Below, one piece after another: positions 49,561 through 61,826 of a DNA stretch of 64,000 bases. The notes below the pieces were generated by a model that worked only from the letters and a program-made list of their open reading frames with translations, made no database searches and was not told the origin of the DNA. Made by a program: the position numbers and the translations under genes. The stretch covers positions 7,030,429-7,094,428 of the forward strand of contig NC_031480.1 in NCBI RefSeq assembly GCF_000006565.2, written 5' to 3'. Numbering within the stretch: position 1 is the stretch's first letter; each line of letters begins with the position of its first letter. Origin of the DNA: Toxoplasma gondii ME49 (taxonomy: Eukaryota; Apicomplexa; Conoidasida; Eucoccidiorida; Sarcocystidae).

Positions 49561-50281
49561 TTTTGTACACGTTTGTGTGTGAGCACCGTCACAGTCAGAA
49601 TAAATGCCATGGTACTGAAGGGTAAGTGACTCATGTGGATCGTGTCTCGAATCCGCCCTTCCGGCTCAGTGGTTTTGCGTCATCTTTACGAAGTGACGCT
49701 GGAGGATGCAGGCAGCTGAAGCTGAGGCTGTTTTCTTTGAATCCGCAGACACCATGCTCTTTCATGATGCCACTAATATCTTCTCCGGAATGTAGTCATC
49801 GTTTGCCCAGATTGCGGCAGACGGTAACAGCGGTTGTTGCGACATGTCTTATTTGCACTGACAGCGAATACGTTGACGATGCGCATGGGCTGCTCCACCC
49901 GCTGTCCGATGTGTGCTCTGTCCAGAAGCTGGCAGTAGGGACACGGCTGCATGGTGAAAAGGGACACTTAAGGGGTACCGTCTACTGAGAGTGAATGGGA
50001 CGCAACAGGTAAGCATGACTTCCGTCTTTATCGGTGTAACCAGGAACGGGGGAAAGGGTGGAGCAAGCCGCACTAGCATGTGGCTGCTTGCATTGTTCTT
50101 GAAGCTGTTGAGTGGCAGCAGGCTGAACGAGTGTCAATGGCGGAAGAAAGCCTTGGGTGAGGCAGACAACGTTGTGCAGCATGGTTCTCGAGAATAGCGT
50201 GGCCATCATTCCACAGCTTGCGTTGGTACGTAGGCATGGCGCTCTCGCACATAACTGCCTCCCGACGAGCAGCACGGTCTG

Positions 50282-51275
50282 CTGCTAAACTTCTGGATCC
50301 TGTGCATCATAGATGATATTCAGTGCGTGCATGTAGTCACCAGCTCTTGCTGCGCTCTCAACTGGCCGTTAATATGATCTCCGAACCCTGGCGTGTATTT
50401 TGCACGCAATGGCTGAACAGCTGGGGCACGCCGCGTAGCCGGCCGATGGAAATACGTCGGCTTTCAACGGTTCGTGTCTTCAGTGAGTTGGAGCGCACGG
50501 TACGACCATACATCGCGGTGCTTTCCCAGGCGTCCATGTGTATGTGATGGAGAATAATAAAGACGTTTGAGGGCCACATTTGCCTCGGTGGTCTCAGCTG
50601 CCAGTTGGACTACAGTAGTCGACGCCTCTGCTGGCCGCTTCACAGTTTGGGCATGGGGTTGGTGAGAGCGGTCTTTATTGCCCTCGGAACAGTCATGTAT
50701 CGATTCTGACTGGGCGGCTGCCGATTTGCTACATTCGGCGCAAGAGGCCTGTGGTATTAGCCTCCGGCGAGAGAACAACCACCCAACTGCCTCTCCAACA
50801 GAATTTTCTGTGTGGGTGTCCAGCGGCACCCACCTGCTGCTCCACATCATATTAAGGAGATTGGTCCACGTTGGATGAGTGACGAGTGACATGTGCTCTC
50901 GCGCTCGGTGCACCGACGGTGCAGTCGGAGTGTGGCAGGTTTGTTGCTCTGGTTCGAGCCGCTCATGGTCCCCATGCTAGCGGCTGCACCGGGAGACGGA
51001 ACCACTTAGCACTGGCCGTGTCTCACTAACAGAGACGCAGCACAGTGGCTGCGGCAGACTCCATGCGGTCACGTCGCGATTGTGTTCGCCCGCGTGCACA
51101 GGTGGTAGGCAAGGGTTAACCATCTGATGTGTTGTGACCGGTGTGGTGTAGGAAGGAATGAGGCGCTCGACGTGTCGAGGCATCCTGTGGGGTGTGCGAC
51201 AGGCACTGAGCCAAAAGTGGAATGGGGTAGTAGTGGCGGCGGGCATGGTGTTGCGTCGGTGTCTGTGAGCGACAT
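50282..51275. repeat. Satellite R6, copy 2
   Basis: Second copy. Core motif at 51098. Between copies 1 and 2 (49561-50281) lies low-copy sequence with no supported gene. Confidence 0.9.
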
Positions 51276-51593
51276 GGTTTCCAGTAGTGGGTGTTGGTGA
51301 GCCGTAGATTCTAGAGGATCCATGGGACGGCCGATGGGGTGTTGCCAAATTGGAGTGTCACATCCAGCCGTCACATTGCCCCATTTGTCTTGTCGTACCA
51401 CTGACAGGTGGCGATAGCGTTTACCAATGGGGAGGTCAACGAAGGCTCAGGAAATCGCGGAAGCGGACATGTTGCATGAAGCGGTTGTAAAAGCGCTAGC
51501 ATATGACGTTGTAACCACCAGCGTCGCGGCCCTCTGGTGCAGGCCCCGCTTGAATGGAATATTGACTGGTCGAATTTCCTTTCCTAGTTGCAT

Positions 51594-51870
51594 CCTTTCC
51601 TGATGTGACCTTTTGTGATCTATGGCATTTCCTCTGCGCCCTTACCAGGAAGCGAAAGTAGGCTTGGGGAGGCAGTGAGACGGGCGATGGATAATGTCCA
51701 CTTGCTGTCTCACCTGATGAGTGACGTGAGACAGAGAAGTATCCGACTGTGTCGTTGTTTGTGTGGTGGCCCACATTGCAGTGTCGTGCGGCCACGTGTG
51801 TAGCTATTGATACTGTATCTGATGTAGAAGGGTGTGTACAGGTCGACGGTGGAAGGATCTGTGGGCACGA
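51594..51870. repeat. Satellite R6b, copy 2
   Basis: Second R6b copy, with several substitutions relative to 48165-48450. After about 51870 the two copies diverge completely. Confidence 0.85.
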
Positions 51871-53599
51871 GGCAACGGGTTTCGTTATCATTTGGTATAA
51901 TAGTATCTCAACTGTGCAGCTTCTGACGGTAGGCAGGGGCATCGTGCTGGTAATGAGGTATAGTCAACACCGTACTCTGACATGATGCTGGACGTTTCAA
52001 TCCCAGGCAATGGACGAGCCGTTCAGTCGTTCCTAAATTCAGGCTCATCTTGAGTGGGTCTGCGTCCGTCAGCGTATATTCGTGGTGAAACCACACGTGT
52101 TCGTTCTGCGGAGAGCCAAATTCGCGCGGCCTGCGTGACAGGGTGCCGTGGTCGAGATTCTTAGCTGTTGCTGAGTCTTCGATTTTTCTATGGTTCTTAA
52201 GATCAGTTGATTCGTTACGAATGCAGGTAGTTAACGATGGTTGTGTGTTGCATCACTGTTTGAGGTGACCGGTCGCATTGACGTCTGCGAGCAGCCTGAG
52301 TGCTTTCTCATTCTGGGTGGATTCTTTTCTTGTGGCGTTTTCCAGAAGTGTTGCTGCCACCGAAACCAACACATAACGGTTCTGGTGGATGTCTCCCTGT
52401 TGTACAGCATCCAGCGTTGTGTTTTCCCGGGTCTTTTCCGGTGGGGCGACGGAGAGGCGTGACTAGAAAAGCGCTTCTGACGATGGTCTTTCTGAGGATG
52501 TGAGAGGGTTGCAAGACCGAGTAAATATGATTCCATTGATATTCGTCTGCAGTGGCAAAATCTGCATAAATTTTTAAGCCTGTTCGTGGACGCGAACACC
52601 CAGTGGGAACATGGTAGCAGTGGTTTCTGTAGCCTAATCCTATGAGGTCATTGACGCTGAAGATGCAAGCCAAAATACCATTGGTGGAGATCGAAGATGA
52701 TATCTAGTAATATTGTGATACTGTCGATTACTGTCGTGTCCGCGCGACAGTATGTGGCCGGCTGCCGTGTCTTGTTGTTGTTGAGCAAGACGAGGCACAG
52801 AGAACGGTGAACATAGTACTACGATTAGCTGTCCCGTGTCTGTGTGTTCATGACCGTGCATCCGTGTTCTACTGTGCAGCTCCAATGTATAGTTGCACAG
52901 GGGGAAGCGACAAGGGAAGCCAAACTGTTCATTTCCTCTTAATAACTCGTGGGCACCATGAGGGTGGTGGCGATTGCGACGCATTGCAGATGACTGGGGC
53001 AGCGAACTAGTCAGTGTGCTTCTCCATTTTGTATCAGGGTAGATGATTCGAAAGGTACTCTGATGGGCGTAGGCGCCGCTGCCACAAGGCGTGGGTGTAT
53101 CGAGCTTGGAGAAAGGAGAAACGTGGTCCTCTGATGTCGCTTCGAGATTAACGTGTGATGAATTCGCAGCTGGAGAACGTATGCAGAGAAAGGGTCTGGC
53201 AAGAAGCTTTCATCACATGCGCGCTCATCTAGAGACACTGAGAGCTGTCCTAGCGCACAGCTGCTGCACCGGTTAGACTGCACAAATTTGGTCGACCGAG
53301 TGTAGGTCTCGAACCTGAAATGGAACGCGGTTCAGGGGGGCACGATTTTAGGCTTAAGGGACAAATCTTTCGCAGCACTACGCGAATCAGTCTCGTGGCG
53401 TATATAAAGTAAACCAAATATTCGATTTTCCTGGGTATCGTACTTCAGTAGTTCGCATCACGCCTTCCTGCCCAGCTGGTCCAGTCTATAAGATGGACTA
53501 TGCTGACGCCAGGCCAGAGTCACACTCGAGCAGCAGCTTCCTACTCGTACAGGTAACACGTTACATAACCTGTCGACCGCCTGCTTCCCGCTGAGCAAT
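51871..53599. other. Low-copy spacer
   Basis: No tandem repeat and no supported gene. A partial core (ACGGTAGGCAGGGG) lies at 51927. A 122-codon minus-strand ORF (52231-52599) overlaps other frames and has no context. A T-rich, TATA-like stretch (GTATATAAAG) occurs at 53399, without a gene attached. Confidence 0.35.
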
Positions 53600-54225
53600 G
53601 GGCGTTGTGAGAGTGGCCTTGTTGTCCTCGAAACAGTCATGTATCGATTCTGACTGGGCGGCTGCCGATTTGCTACATTCGGCGCAAGAGGCCTGTGGTA
53701 TTAGCCTCCGGCGAGAGAACAACCACCCAACTGCCTCTCCAACAGAATTTTCTGTGTGGGTGTCCAGCGGCACCCACCTGCTGCTCCACATCATATTAAG
53801 GAGATTGGTCCACGTTGGATGAGTGACGAGTGACATGTGCTCTCGCGCTCGGTGCACCGACGGTGCAGTCGGAGTGTGGCAGGTTTGTTGCTCTGGTTCG
53901 AGCCGCTCATGGTCCCCATGCTAGCGGCTGCACCGGGAGACGGAACCACTTAGCACTGGCCGTGTCTCACTAACAGAGACGCAGCACAGTGGCTGCGGCA
54001 GACTCCATGCGGTCACGTCGCGATTGTGTTCGCCCGCGTGCACAGGTGGTAGGCAAGGGTTAACCATCTGATGTGTTGTGACCGGTGTGGTGTAGGAAGG
54101 AATGAGGCGCTCGACGTGTCGAGGCATTCTGTGGGGTGTGCGGCAGGCACTGAGCCAAAAGTGGAATGGGGTAGTAGTGGCGGCGGGCATGGTGTTGCGT
54201 CGGTGTCTGTTAGCGGCACGTTTTT
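53600..54225. repeat. Satellite R6, copy 3 (5'-truncated)
   Basis: Matches the right 60% of copies 1 and 2, beginning around the GTCATGTATCGATTCTGAC landmark (53637). It shares the GCGTGCACAGG variant with copy 2, so it is closer to that copy. Core motif at 54041. Confidence 0.9.
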
Positions 54226-54689
54226 CCTTCGCGGATGTGTGTCCTCTGTGTCCTATAAATGTGGAGCTGGCAGCGGAATCTGGCTAATGTGGATTATTTC
54301 CGGGTAGCCGGCATGGAGTTCCACGTGTCCTGTTCTACAGCAGGCAGATGACGATACGGCGGTAGCGGGTCCCAGAGAAAAAACGTCAACGTTGATTGAG
54401 AGAATCCTGGAAGAGACAGCTGGCACTAAATGGTCATGTAATTGGTGGCACATGCTCTTGTATCCACCAGCGCCGTGGCCGTCTGGAAATCCTCGGGACT
54501 GTGGGACACAACCCTTGGTCTAATCTACCAGTGGCATAGCATCTTCACATGGACTGTTGTGTTATGCTGTTTCCCTGTCTGCCTCGTTTCCAGAAACGCG
54601 ACGTAAGAACTGGGTGACATAACGTCAAGCAACGATGAGTATGTATGTGGTAGTCCAACAGACTAGCGACGAGGGGAAGGGAGGCAGTG
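54226..54689. other. Spacer between R6 and R7
   Basis: No gene or clear repeat. The stretch from 54580 to 54690 (CCTCGTTTCCAGAAACGCGACGTAAGAAC) resembles the end of R7 block D (CCTCCATTCCAGAAAGGCGAAGTAGGAAC), so it is probably a diverged D block preceding the first A block. Confidence 0.4.
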
Positions 54690-56393
54690 TTTGATTGTGT
54701 CATTTTTGGAGGGTCGATGTAGTGAACTATTGCGTGCCACTGCGCGTGCAGGCCGTGATGAGATAACACTTGAGGTGATAAGAGGCCGTAAGGGGCGCAT
54801 AGAAAATGGGACGGAAGACAGCCATGTCGTTTGTATTCGCTTCGGAATGACGGTGGAATTGTGTCAGCTTGAGGCAGTACGGGAGGGAGGGAGGATTAAT
54901 GTGGAAGTAGTGCATGACGACTGAGTTGCGCGCTGTTGTTGTAGCCATTACGCGGTACTTGCAATGAGTGAATAGCGATTAGATGCCCTTGTCACACAGA
55001 AAAGGTGGCACACGACGCCGCGTCTGAGCTTTTGATTACGGAGAACCTACTCCATCAGGGATGCGTGACGTAACACCCTCGTCATCATTGTTCCTCCGTT
55101 GATCTACGGAGTTCGTCATTCCGTAAGAACGCCGTTCCCACGGGGTACGACCTCGAAGACGGAGACGGGTGAAGGTGAGTCAAAACCGAATCTCAGGCGG
55201 TGGCTTGATTGTTATGTGAGTGGAGCCATTGTGCCGTACTTCGCCTCTCTGAGGTTTACCAGAGAGCGATGGATTTCCTCGTTGCGGTGCCGAAGCCGGC
55301 TACACAATTCTGGCTGCATGGTGGATGGGGTCCTACGTTCATGACTCGTGTACCGGTGGGTATGCCTGGCCTTCTCACGGTTTCTCCGCGTTCTTAGCAC
55401 ACAGTCGTCTTCTCGCCTCTCTCATTTTTATGAGTGACTGTCGGGCTATAGCTGTAGCTAGCTGCCGTCGCCTGGCGAATTGTCCACGTCGCACAAGAGA
55501 CGGTTCATGAATGTACCAGCATTACGGCGACTGACGAGTAGTTGAACTACGTCACGCAGTTGTCATCTGGGATACTAGTTTTGAGTTCGGACTGCCGTCG
55601 ACGTCCCATGTACCGCCCGTCTACCATCAGTCGCGACGCGATTCGATGGCGTCATCTGACTCCCATCTGCCAGGTGACGGCTTTTTTGATTCCGTACGCA
55701 GGCGGTAGGCAGCGGATACAGGACGTGACAGTGGAGGCCAGTGTTGTCGTGGAGGGGTGACGATAACCGATGTATCCGATAGGAAAGAGACATGGTGTGA
55801 CCGTACGTACGTCGTTGTGAACCGGAAGTAGTTGTAATGACGAGTGGAGTGTTGCAGTCATGTGTTTTGCCACATGTCGTGTATCGAAGCTATAGTAGCG
55901 TAAGAACTGAACATAGCCGCGTGCCAGCTGACGGAATTGCGGTCGATGTGGATTGCATCTCCGAACAGCGGCATGTGTCCGGTCATATATCAGCTGCCCT
56001 CGTGTGACTTTGGTCTACTACCTTGGTATTCGTATGAACGGATTGAAGGTGCAAGAAAGAAGAGGAAGTCGTTGTCTCCATGATCGCCTGAACACAATGT
56101 TCTCAAGGAACGCGTGATTGTCGTGAGTGCAGCTGGGTTGGGATCCACTACACTTGTGATTGAGCAGCACTGGCTCGGCTCGTCGACCAACATGCCAGAC
56201 CTGTGCGCCCAGCGCAATACCTTGCACAGTCTCTCTGTCGGGCTGGACGGTGTTCTGTTTTGGTCTTCTGCTGCTTCCCTGTCCGCCTCCATTCCAGAAA
56301 GGCGAAGTAGGAACTCGGTGACATAACGACGAGCGATGGTTAGTGTATACGTGGTGACTCACCGCGCGAGCGACGACGAGAAGAGAGTCAGTG
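54690..56393. repeat. Satellite R7, unit 1 (blocks A-B-C-D)
   Basis: Block A is 54690-54949, B 54950-55607, C 55608-~56019 and D ~56020-56393. Total 1704 bp. Core motif in block C at 55697. Confidence 0.88.
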
Positions 56394-57433
56394 TCTGATT
56401 TGTCATTTTTGGAGGGTCGATGTAATGAACTATTGCGTGCCACTGCGTGTGCAGGCCGTGATGCGATAGCACTTGAGATGACAAGAACCCGTAAGCAGCG
56501 CATAGAAAATGGGACGGAAGACAGCCATGTCGTTTGTATTCGCTTCGGAATGACGGTGGAATTGTGTCAGCTTGAGGCAGTACGGGAGGGAGGGAGGATT
56601 AATGTGGAAGTAGTGCATGACGACTGAGTTGCGCGCTGTTGTTGTAGCCATGTACCGCCCGTCTACCATCAGTCGCGACGCGACTCGATGGTGTCATCTG
56701 ACTCCCATCTGCCAGGTGACGGCTTTTTTGATTCCGTACGCAGGCGGTAGGCAGCGGATACAGGACGTGACAGTGGAGGCCAGTGTTGTCGTGGAGGGGT
56801 GACGATAACCGATGTATCCGATAGGAAAGAGACATGGTGTGACCGTACGTACGTCGTTGTGAACCGGAAGTAGTTGTAATGACGAGTGGAGTGTTGCAGT
56901 CATGTGTTTTGCCACATGTCGTGTATCGAAGCTATAGTAGCGTAAGAACTGAACATAGCCGCGTGCCAGCTGACGGAATTGCGGTCGATGTGGATTGCAT
57001 CTCCGAACAGCGGCATGTGTCCGGTCATATATCAGCTGCCCTCATGTGACTTTTGTCTACTACCTTGGTATTGATATGAACCGAATAAAGTGCAAGAAAG
57101 AAGAGGAAGTCGTTGTCTCCATGATCGCCTGAGCACAATGTCCTCAAAGAACGCGTGGTTGTCGTGAGTGCAGCTGGGTTGGGATCCACTACACTTGTGA
57201 TTGAGCAGCACTGGCTCGGCTCGTCGACCAACATGCCAGACCTGTGCGCCCAGCGCAATACCTTGCACAGTCTCTCTGTCGGGCTGGACGGTGTTCTGTT
57301 TTGGTCTTCTGCTGCTTCCCTGTCCGCCTCCATTCCAGAAAGGCGAAGTAGGAACTCGGTGACATAACGACGAGCGATGGTTAGTGTATACGTGGTGACT
57401 CACCGCGCGAGCGACGACGAGAAGAGAGTCAGT
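56394..57433. repeat. Satellite R7, unit 2 (blocks A-C-D, B missing)
   Basis: Block A 56394-56650 joins directly to block C at 56651; the ~655-bp B block is absent. The junction falls in a CCAT shared by the A/B and B/C edges. Core motif at 56740. Confidence 0.88.
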
Positions 57434-58955
57434 GTCTGATTTGTCATTTTTGGAGGGTCGATGTAATGAACTATTGCGTGCCACTGCGCGTGCAAGCCGT
57501 GATGAGATAACACTTGAGGTGATAAGAACCCGTAAGCGGCGCATAGAAAATGGGACGGAAGACAGCCATGTCGTTTGTATTCGCTTCGGAATGACGGTGG
57601 AATTGTGTCAGCTTGAGGCAGTACGGGAGGGAGGGAGGATTAATGTGGAAGTAGTGCATGACGACTGAGTTGCGCGCTGTTGTTGTAGCCATTACGCGGT
57701 ACGTGCAATGAGTGAATAGCGATTAGATGCCCTTGTCACACAGAAAAGGTGGCACACGACGCCGCGTCTGAGCTTTTGATTACGGAGAACCTACTCCATC
57801 AGGGATGCGTGACGTAACACCCTCGTCACCATTGTTCCTCCGTTGATCTACGGAGTTCGTCATTCCGTAAGAACGCCGTTCCCACGGGGTACGACCTCGA
57901 CGACGGAGACGGGTGAAGGTGAGTCAAAACCGAATCTCAGGCGGTGGCTTGATTGTTGTGTGAGTGGAGCCATTGTGCCGTACTTCGCCTCTCTGAGGTT
58001 TACCAGAGAGCGATGGAGTTCCTCGTTGCGGTGCCGAAGCCGGCTACACAATTCTGGCTGCATGGTGGATGGGGTCCTACGTTCATGACTCGTGTACCGG
58101 TGGGTATGCCTGGCCTTCTCACGGTTTCTCTGCGTTCTCAGCACACAGTCGTCTCGCCTCCCTCTTTTTTATGAGTGACTGTCGGGCTATAGCTGTAGCT
58201 AGCTGCCGTCGCCTGCCGGATTGTCCACGTCGCACAAGAGACGGTTCATGAATGTACCAGCATTACGGCGACTGACGAGTAGTTGAACTACGTCACGCAG
58301 TTGTCATCTGGGATACTAGTTTTGAGTTCGGACTGCCGTCGACGTCCCATGTACCGCCCGTCTACCATCAGTCGCGACGCGATTCGATGGCGTCATCTGA
58401 CTCCCATCTGCCAGGTGACGGCTTTTTTGATTCCGTACGCAGGCGGTAGGCAGCGGATACAGGACGTGACAGTGGAGGCCAGTGTTGTCGTGGAGGGGTG
58501 ACGACAACCGATGTATCCGATAGGAAAGAGACATGGTGTGACCGTACGTCGTTGTGAACCGGGAGTAGTTGTAGTCACGAGTGGAGTGTTGCAGTCATGT
58601 GTTTTGCGACATGTCGTGGATCGAATCTAGAGTGGCGTAAGAACTGAACATAGCCGCGTGGCAACTGACGGAATTGCGGTCGACGTGGATTGCATCTCGG
58701 AACAACGGCATGTGTCCGGTCATATTGCAGCTGCCCTCATGTGACTTTGGTCTACTACCTTGGTATTGATATGAACCGAATAAAGTGCAAGAAAGAAGAG
58801 GAAGTCGTTGTCTCCATGATCGCCTGAGCACAATGTCCTCAAAGAACGCGTGGTTGTCGTGAGTGCAGCTGGGTTGGGATCCACTCCGCTCGTGATTGAG
58901 CAGCACTGGCTCGGCTCGTGGAAGGACATGCCACAGCTGTGCGCCTGTCGGAATA
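57434..58955. repeat. Satellite R7, unit 3 (A-B-C and partial D)
   Basis: B block regained (57692-58346). Block C 58347-~58740, with core motif at 58439. Block D breaks off at about 58955, after CTCGTGGAAGGACATGCC. The last ~200 bp carries more substitutions than the rest. Confidence 0.86.
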
Positions 58956-61179
58956 TCTTGTACAGTCTCTCTGTCCAGCTGGATAGTTCTGTGTGTTCGA
59001 ATATGTTACAGAAGGCAACGGTGAGGGTGGAGGCTGCAAGTGAGTACCACATCTGAAAAGAAGAGGTATGTGTTGCGGGAGCCGCTGTCTCGTGGGGTTT
59101 CAATATATGGCGACTGGACAAGGTACGTTGTCCTGCCGCTAGGCGTGCTGTTGCCTTGGTGCTGGACGGTTTGGTGAGGTACTTTCTTAATTGATAGAAT
59201 ACTGTGTAGGCGATGGCAGGCATCGTTCTTCAATATTGGTTCTCGTATTGTGGCGCCACATTTTTTCAGACTCAGCAAGTACTAATGGGCGCGGCTATCG
59301 AAGGAAGGGCTCTCATCATCAGCAGTGTCGTGGGAATTGGCGGGGGACATGGCAACCGTGCACAGTTCGTGTGTCGTTAGTTCCTTGCCCCGAACCGGCC
59401 GATCATGCATAGTCAACCACATGGCTTTGAGTGGGATGCATGGTGCTGGGTTCGTGATGTAGTACGTGAACACAGGGGAACCGGTGACGTGTCTCGTGCT
59501 AACCATTGGATTCGTCTTACTGATACCACGGCACATATGGCGAACCCGATCAGTTGATGGTTCAACACGTGTGGCAGGCACTTCATACTGTTTTGCGTCA
59601 TAGGTTGTCGGTTACCACGCGTGTCGCCGCATCGTCCGCCTCCCCCCGAGGGAATGGAGGTCTGCGTATCTGGCGCAGTGCGGTGACTTCGTGTGGAAAG
59701 TGACTGTCTGAGAATGGTTTCGCCACGTCAAACTCTGCTTGTCGGCCGCTCGGTGTTTCTTCGTAGAAAGCGAATCTGAGCCCGTAGATGTGATATCGAT
59801 GTTGTCTGTCAGAAAATGCTGATTTCGGTAGGGTACGCAGGCCATAATCGAGGTCATTTATTACGCTAGTCAGGCGGACCGGTAGTGTGAGGCTTTTAAA
59901 CCGTGATCAGCAGGTGTGGCGAGTACAATTGTGTGATTCTGGAGGTAATAAGACCACGACTGCCACCCTTACTCCCGTTATTCTTTCTGTGGCTAAGCTG
60001 GAAGGAGGTTCCATCGCGAATGATGCGAATAGGGGCGAGTGAACAACGCAAGACAGGGTGTTTGCCGTGGGGTGTAGTGTCCGTTGGCCGTCGTGAACTG
60101 TAGTATGAGGCAGAGAAATAGTGGCGGCACGAGAGCGAATGTCGTGCTTAAACCATAGCTTGTTTTGTCCTTACTCCGAGTCGAATGACGAACTGGTAAG
60201 GTTGCAGCAACAGTCGTGAAGGTGTACGGAGCGGTTTGTGTTTGTGTCATACGCGGTCGGATGCGGACCGTTTAACGACGTCGGCCCGCCGAAGGCCCGA
60301 GTGCCGCCAGTTGCCGTATGTGTGTGTATTACGCCGGAGTCAGGTGTGTCGCATGGTTTTGGCCGCCGGTTGAGATAGGGTGCACCACCTCGTGTATTAG
60401 ATTATTTGCTTTGTGATTGTAAAGACCTAGGCGATGACAGTAGGAATGACGTTCTAGGCGGTCGTACTCGTGCGCGGATAAAAGGATGCGTGCTAGAACC
60501 TCTCGCAGGTCTGCGCCAGAATGGTCATTGTCTGTCGCCGCAGAATTGCGCGGTGAAACACTGTATCAATCGTAAACGGTGGACTACCAGCGTTGGCGCT
60601 GAACGCTGCATCCAGGGTAGACCTGTGATGACAGGGAAGGTGCCGCCAGGCGTCCATTTCTTCGCCAAGAGTATGGGTACTCTGATAAAGGAACGATTGT
60701 CGGTGGGGGGTGTTGCAGACGCTGTAGAGGGGAAGAGGAGTGCAAAATGGCAGGATGTAGTTCGTCTTGTGCTGGTTCATAGGGTAGCATGACGTTTGTT
60801 CATGCGGGCAACTGCCCCGTCTCTACGCGATTTGCGACCTAAGACGCGCAATAGCTTCCAGCTGTGTTCACGGAACTACCATTTGCTCTTGTGGCTGACA
60901 ACCTGCAATGGAATACCTGGGGAGGACGGGACTTAACCGTTGAAAAAAAGGTGTTCAACGAGGAAGCCTAAAGTACAAGGCAGCACATGTATATTCGACA
61001 GAGTTGGGGCTGGTGTGCGAGGCTCACGTGTTGATGGCTGTCGACACCGCGCTCTGTCGTATGTCATTCCAGGCGAGGTTGCCGGTGCACGTATGTGCTT
61101 TATGCTGGTCTCCATCTGGAATCCTTAGGCAACGTTTGTAGTAGCATCCATGAGTTCCAAGCACGTGTGCCCTCGGCAC
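58956..61179. other. Low-copy subtelomeric sequence
   Basis: No match to other parts of the window apart from a partial core (GTACGCAGGCC at 59834). A 128-codon plus-strand ORF (60406-60792) has antisense ORFs of similar length and no recognisable domain; not called as a gene. Confidence 0.35.
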
Positions 61180-61542
61180 TCAGTTTGCAGTGGAAAATGC
61201 GACCGATATGAACGTGCACACTAATAAGCCAGGCACGTGCACCAAGAGTAGCGGCACGATGAGTACGAATTGAATAAACTGCCCTAATTCAGTCGAGCTG
61301 GTGCAGCAATATTGTATTGTTCGTAATAATGCATCGGCCACATCGTATTCCCAGCGTAACAAAGCTGTACAATTCGTTAACTTGTGGTGGCCATAGCCCA
61401 AGAGAAACTCACGTTTTCCATTACATGTAGCCACCCAAAGAAGTACTGTATTCACAAGTACATGTGAATCGAAGCCGAATATCATGCTAAACACGTGAGC
61501 TCGACGGGCTGCCCATTCTGACCGAGGATCACACTTTTTCAT
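61180..61542 (-). CDS. Coding-like ORF with hydrophobic C-terminus
   Basis: A 120-codon minus-strand ORF starting MKKCDPRSEWAARRAHVFSM. A possible acceptor (CCTCGGTCAG) lies just inside it, and a clear donor-like site (GGAAAAC|GTGAGT) follows residue ~65, so it may be split by an intron. The C-terminal part is hydrophobic (GQFIQFVLIVPLLLVHVPGL), consistent with a membrane segment. Product unknown. It is one of two coding-like minus-strand ORFs nearest the telomere. Confidence 0.33.
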   Translation of the reverse strand: MKKCDPRSEWAARRAHVFSMIFGFDSHVLVNTVLLWVATCNGKREFLLGYGHHKLTNCTALLRWEYDVADALLRTIQYCCTSSTELGQFIQFVLIVPLLLVHVPGLLVCTFISVAFSTAN

Positions 61543-61682
61543 TTCTAGATTATCGGGGAGTCCGCGTGCTTCACGGTTGTCAGGGCAGAGGTGAAGGCGC
61601 TGCGCAAACTACAAAGATTGAAATCAGGTCGACATGTGTGTTGCCATGAGTAGACGCATTCCGTGACAATTTCCATAGGTGG

Positions 61683-61826
61683 TTAGAGGAATCCATCTAA
61701 AGCAGAAAATGTATTCGTATCACGAATCTCTTCGGAGTATTTTTTGTGTGTTTTCACCACGATTGGTATGTCGTCAGCCGACTGAATCAACGTCACAAGA
61801 ACAGTAATCTTACTTGTAATTGCGAT
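61683..61826 (-). CDS. Coding-like terminal exon, product unknown
   Basis: On the minus strand a pyrimidine-rich acceptor (GTCGCCTCTTTCCGAG) precedes 61826. The frame then reads 47 residues, IAITSKITVLVTLIQSADDI, PIVVKTHKKYSEEIRDTNTF and SALDGFL, and stops at 61683 with TAA. Composition is protein-like, and the frame remains open upstream to 62030, so it may be a longer exon. Further minus-strand ORFs at 62002-62329 could be 5' exons but show no matching junction. Transcription would run away from the telomere. Confidence 0.4.
   Translation of the reverse strand: MAITSKITVLVTLIQSADDIPIVVKTHKKYSEEIRDTNTFSALDGFL

Larger units (their letters stand above)
32610..58461 (+). other. Dispersed core motif CACAGGCGGTAGGCA
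   Basis: The core, or a 1-4 base variant, occurs at about 32610, 34179, 36100, 37625 (R3), 40910 (R4), 43673, 45120, 46479 (R5), 47576, 47978, 49383, 51098, 54041 (R6), 55697, 56740 and 58439 (R7), always on the plus strand. It is usually followed by (A/G)CGG or (A/G)GGG and preceded by a T/C-rich stretch with TTCG or TCCG. The two missing R4 copies fall inside the assembly gaps. Confidence 0.75.

Noticed and set aside
60406..60792. 128-codon plus-strand ORF as a gene
   Set aside because: Antisense ORFs of 95 and 68 codons overlap it; there is no recognisable domain, splice signal or strong start context.
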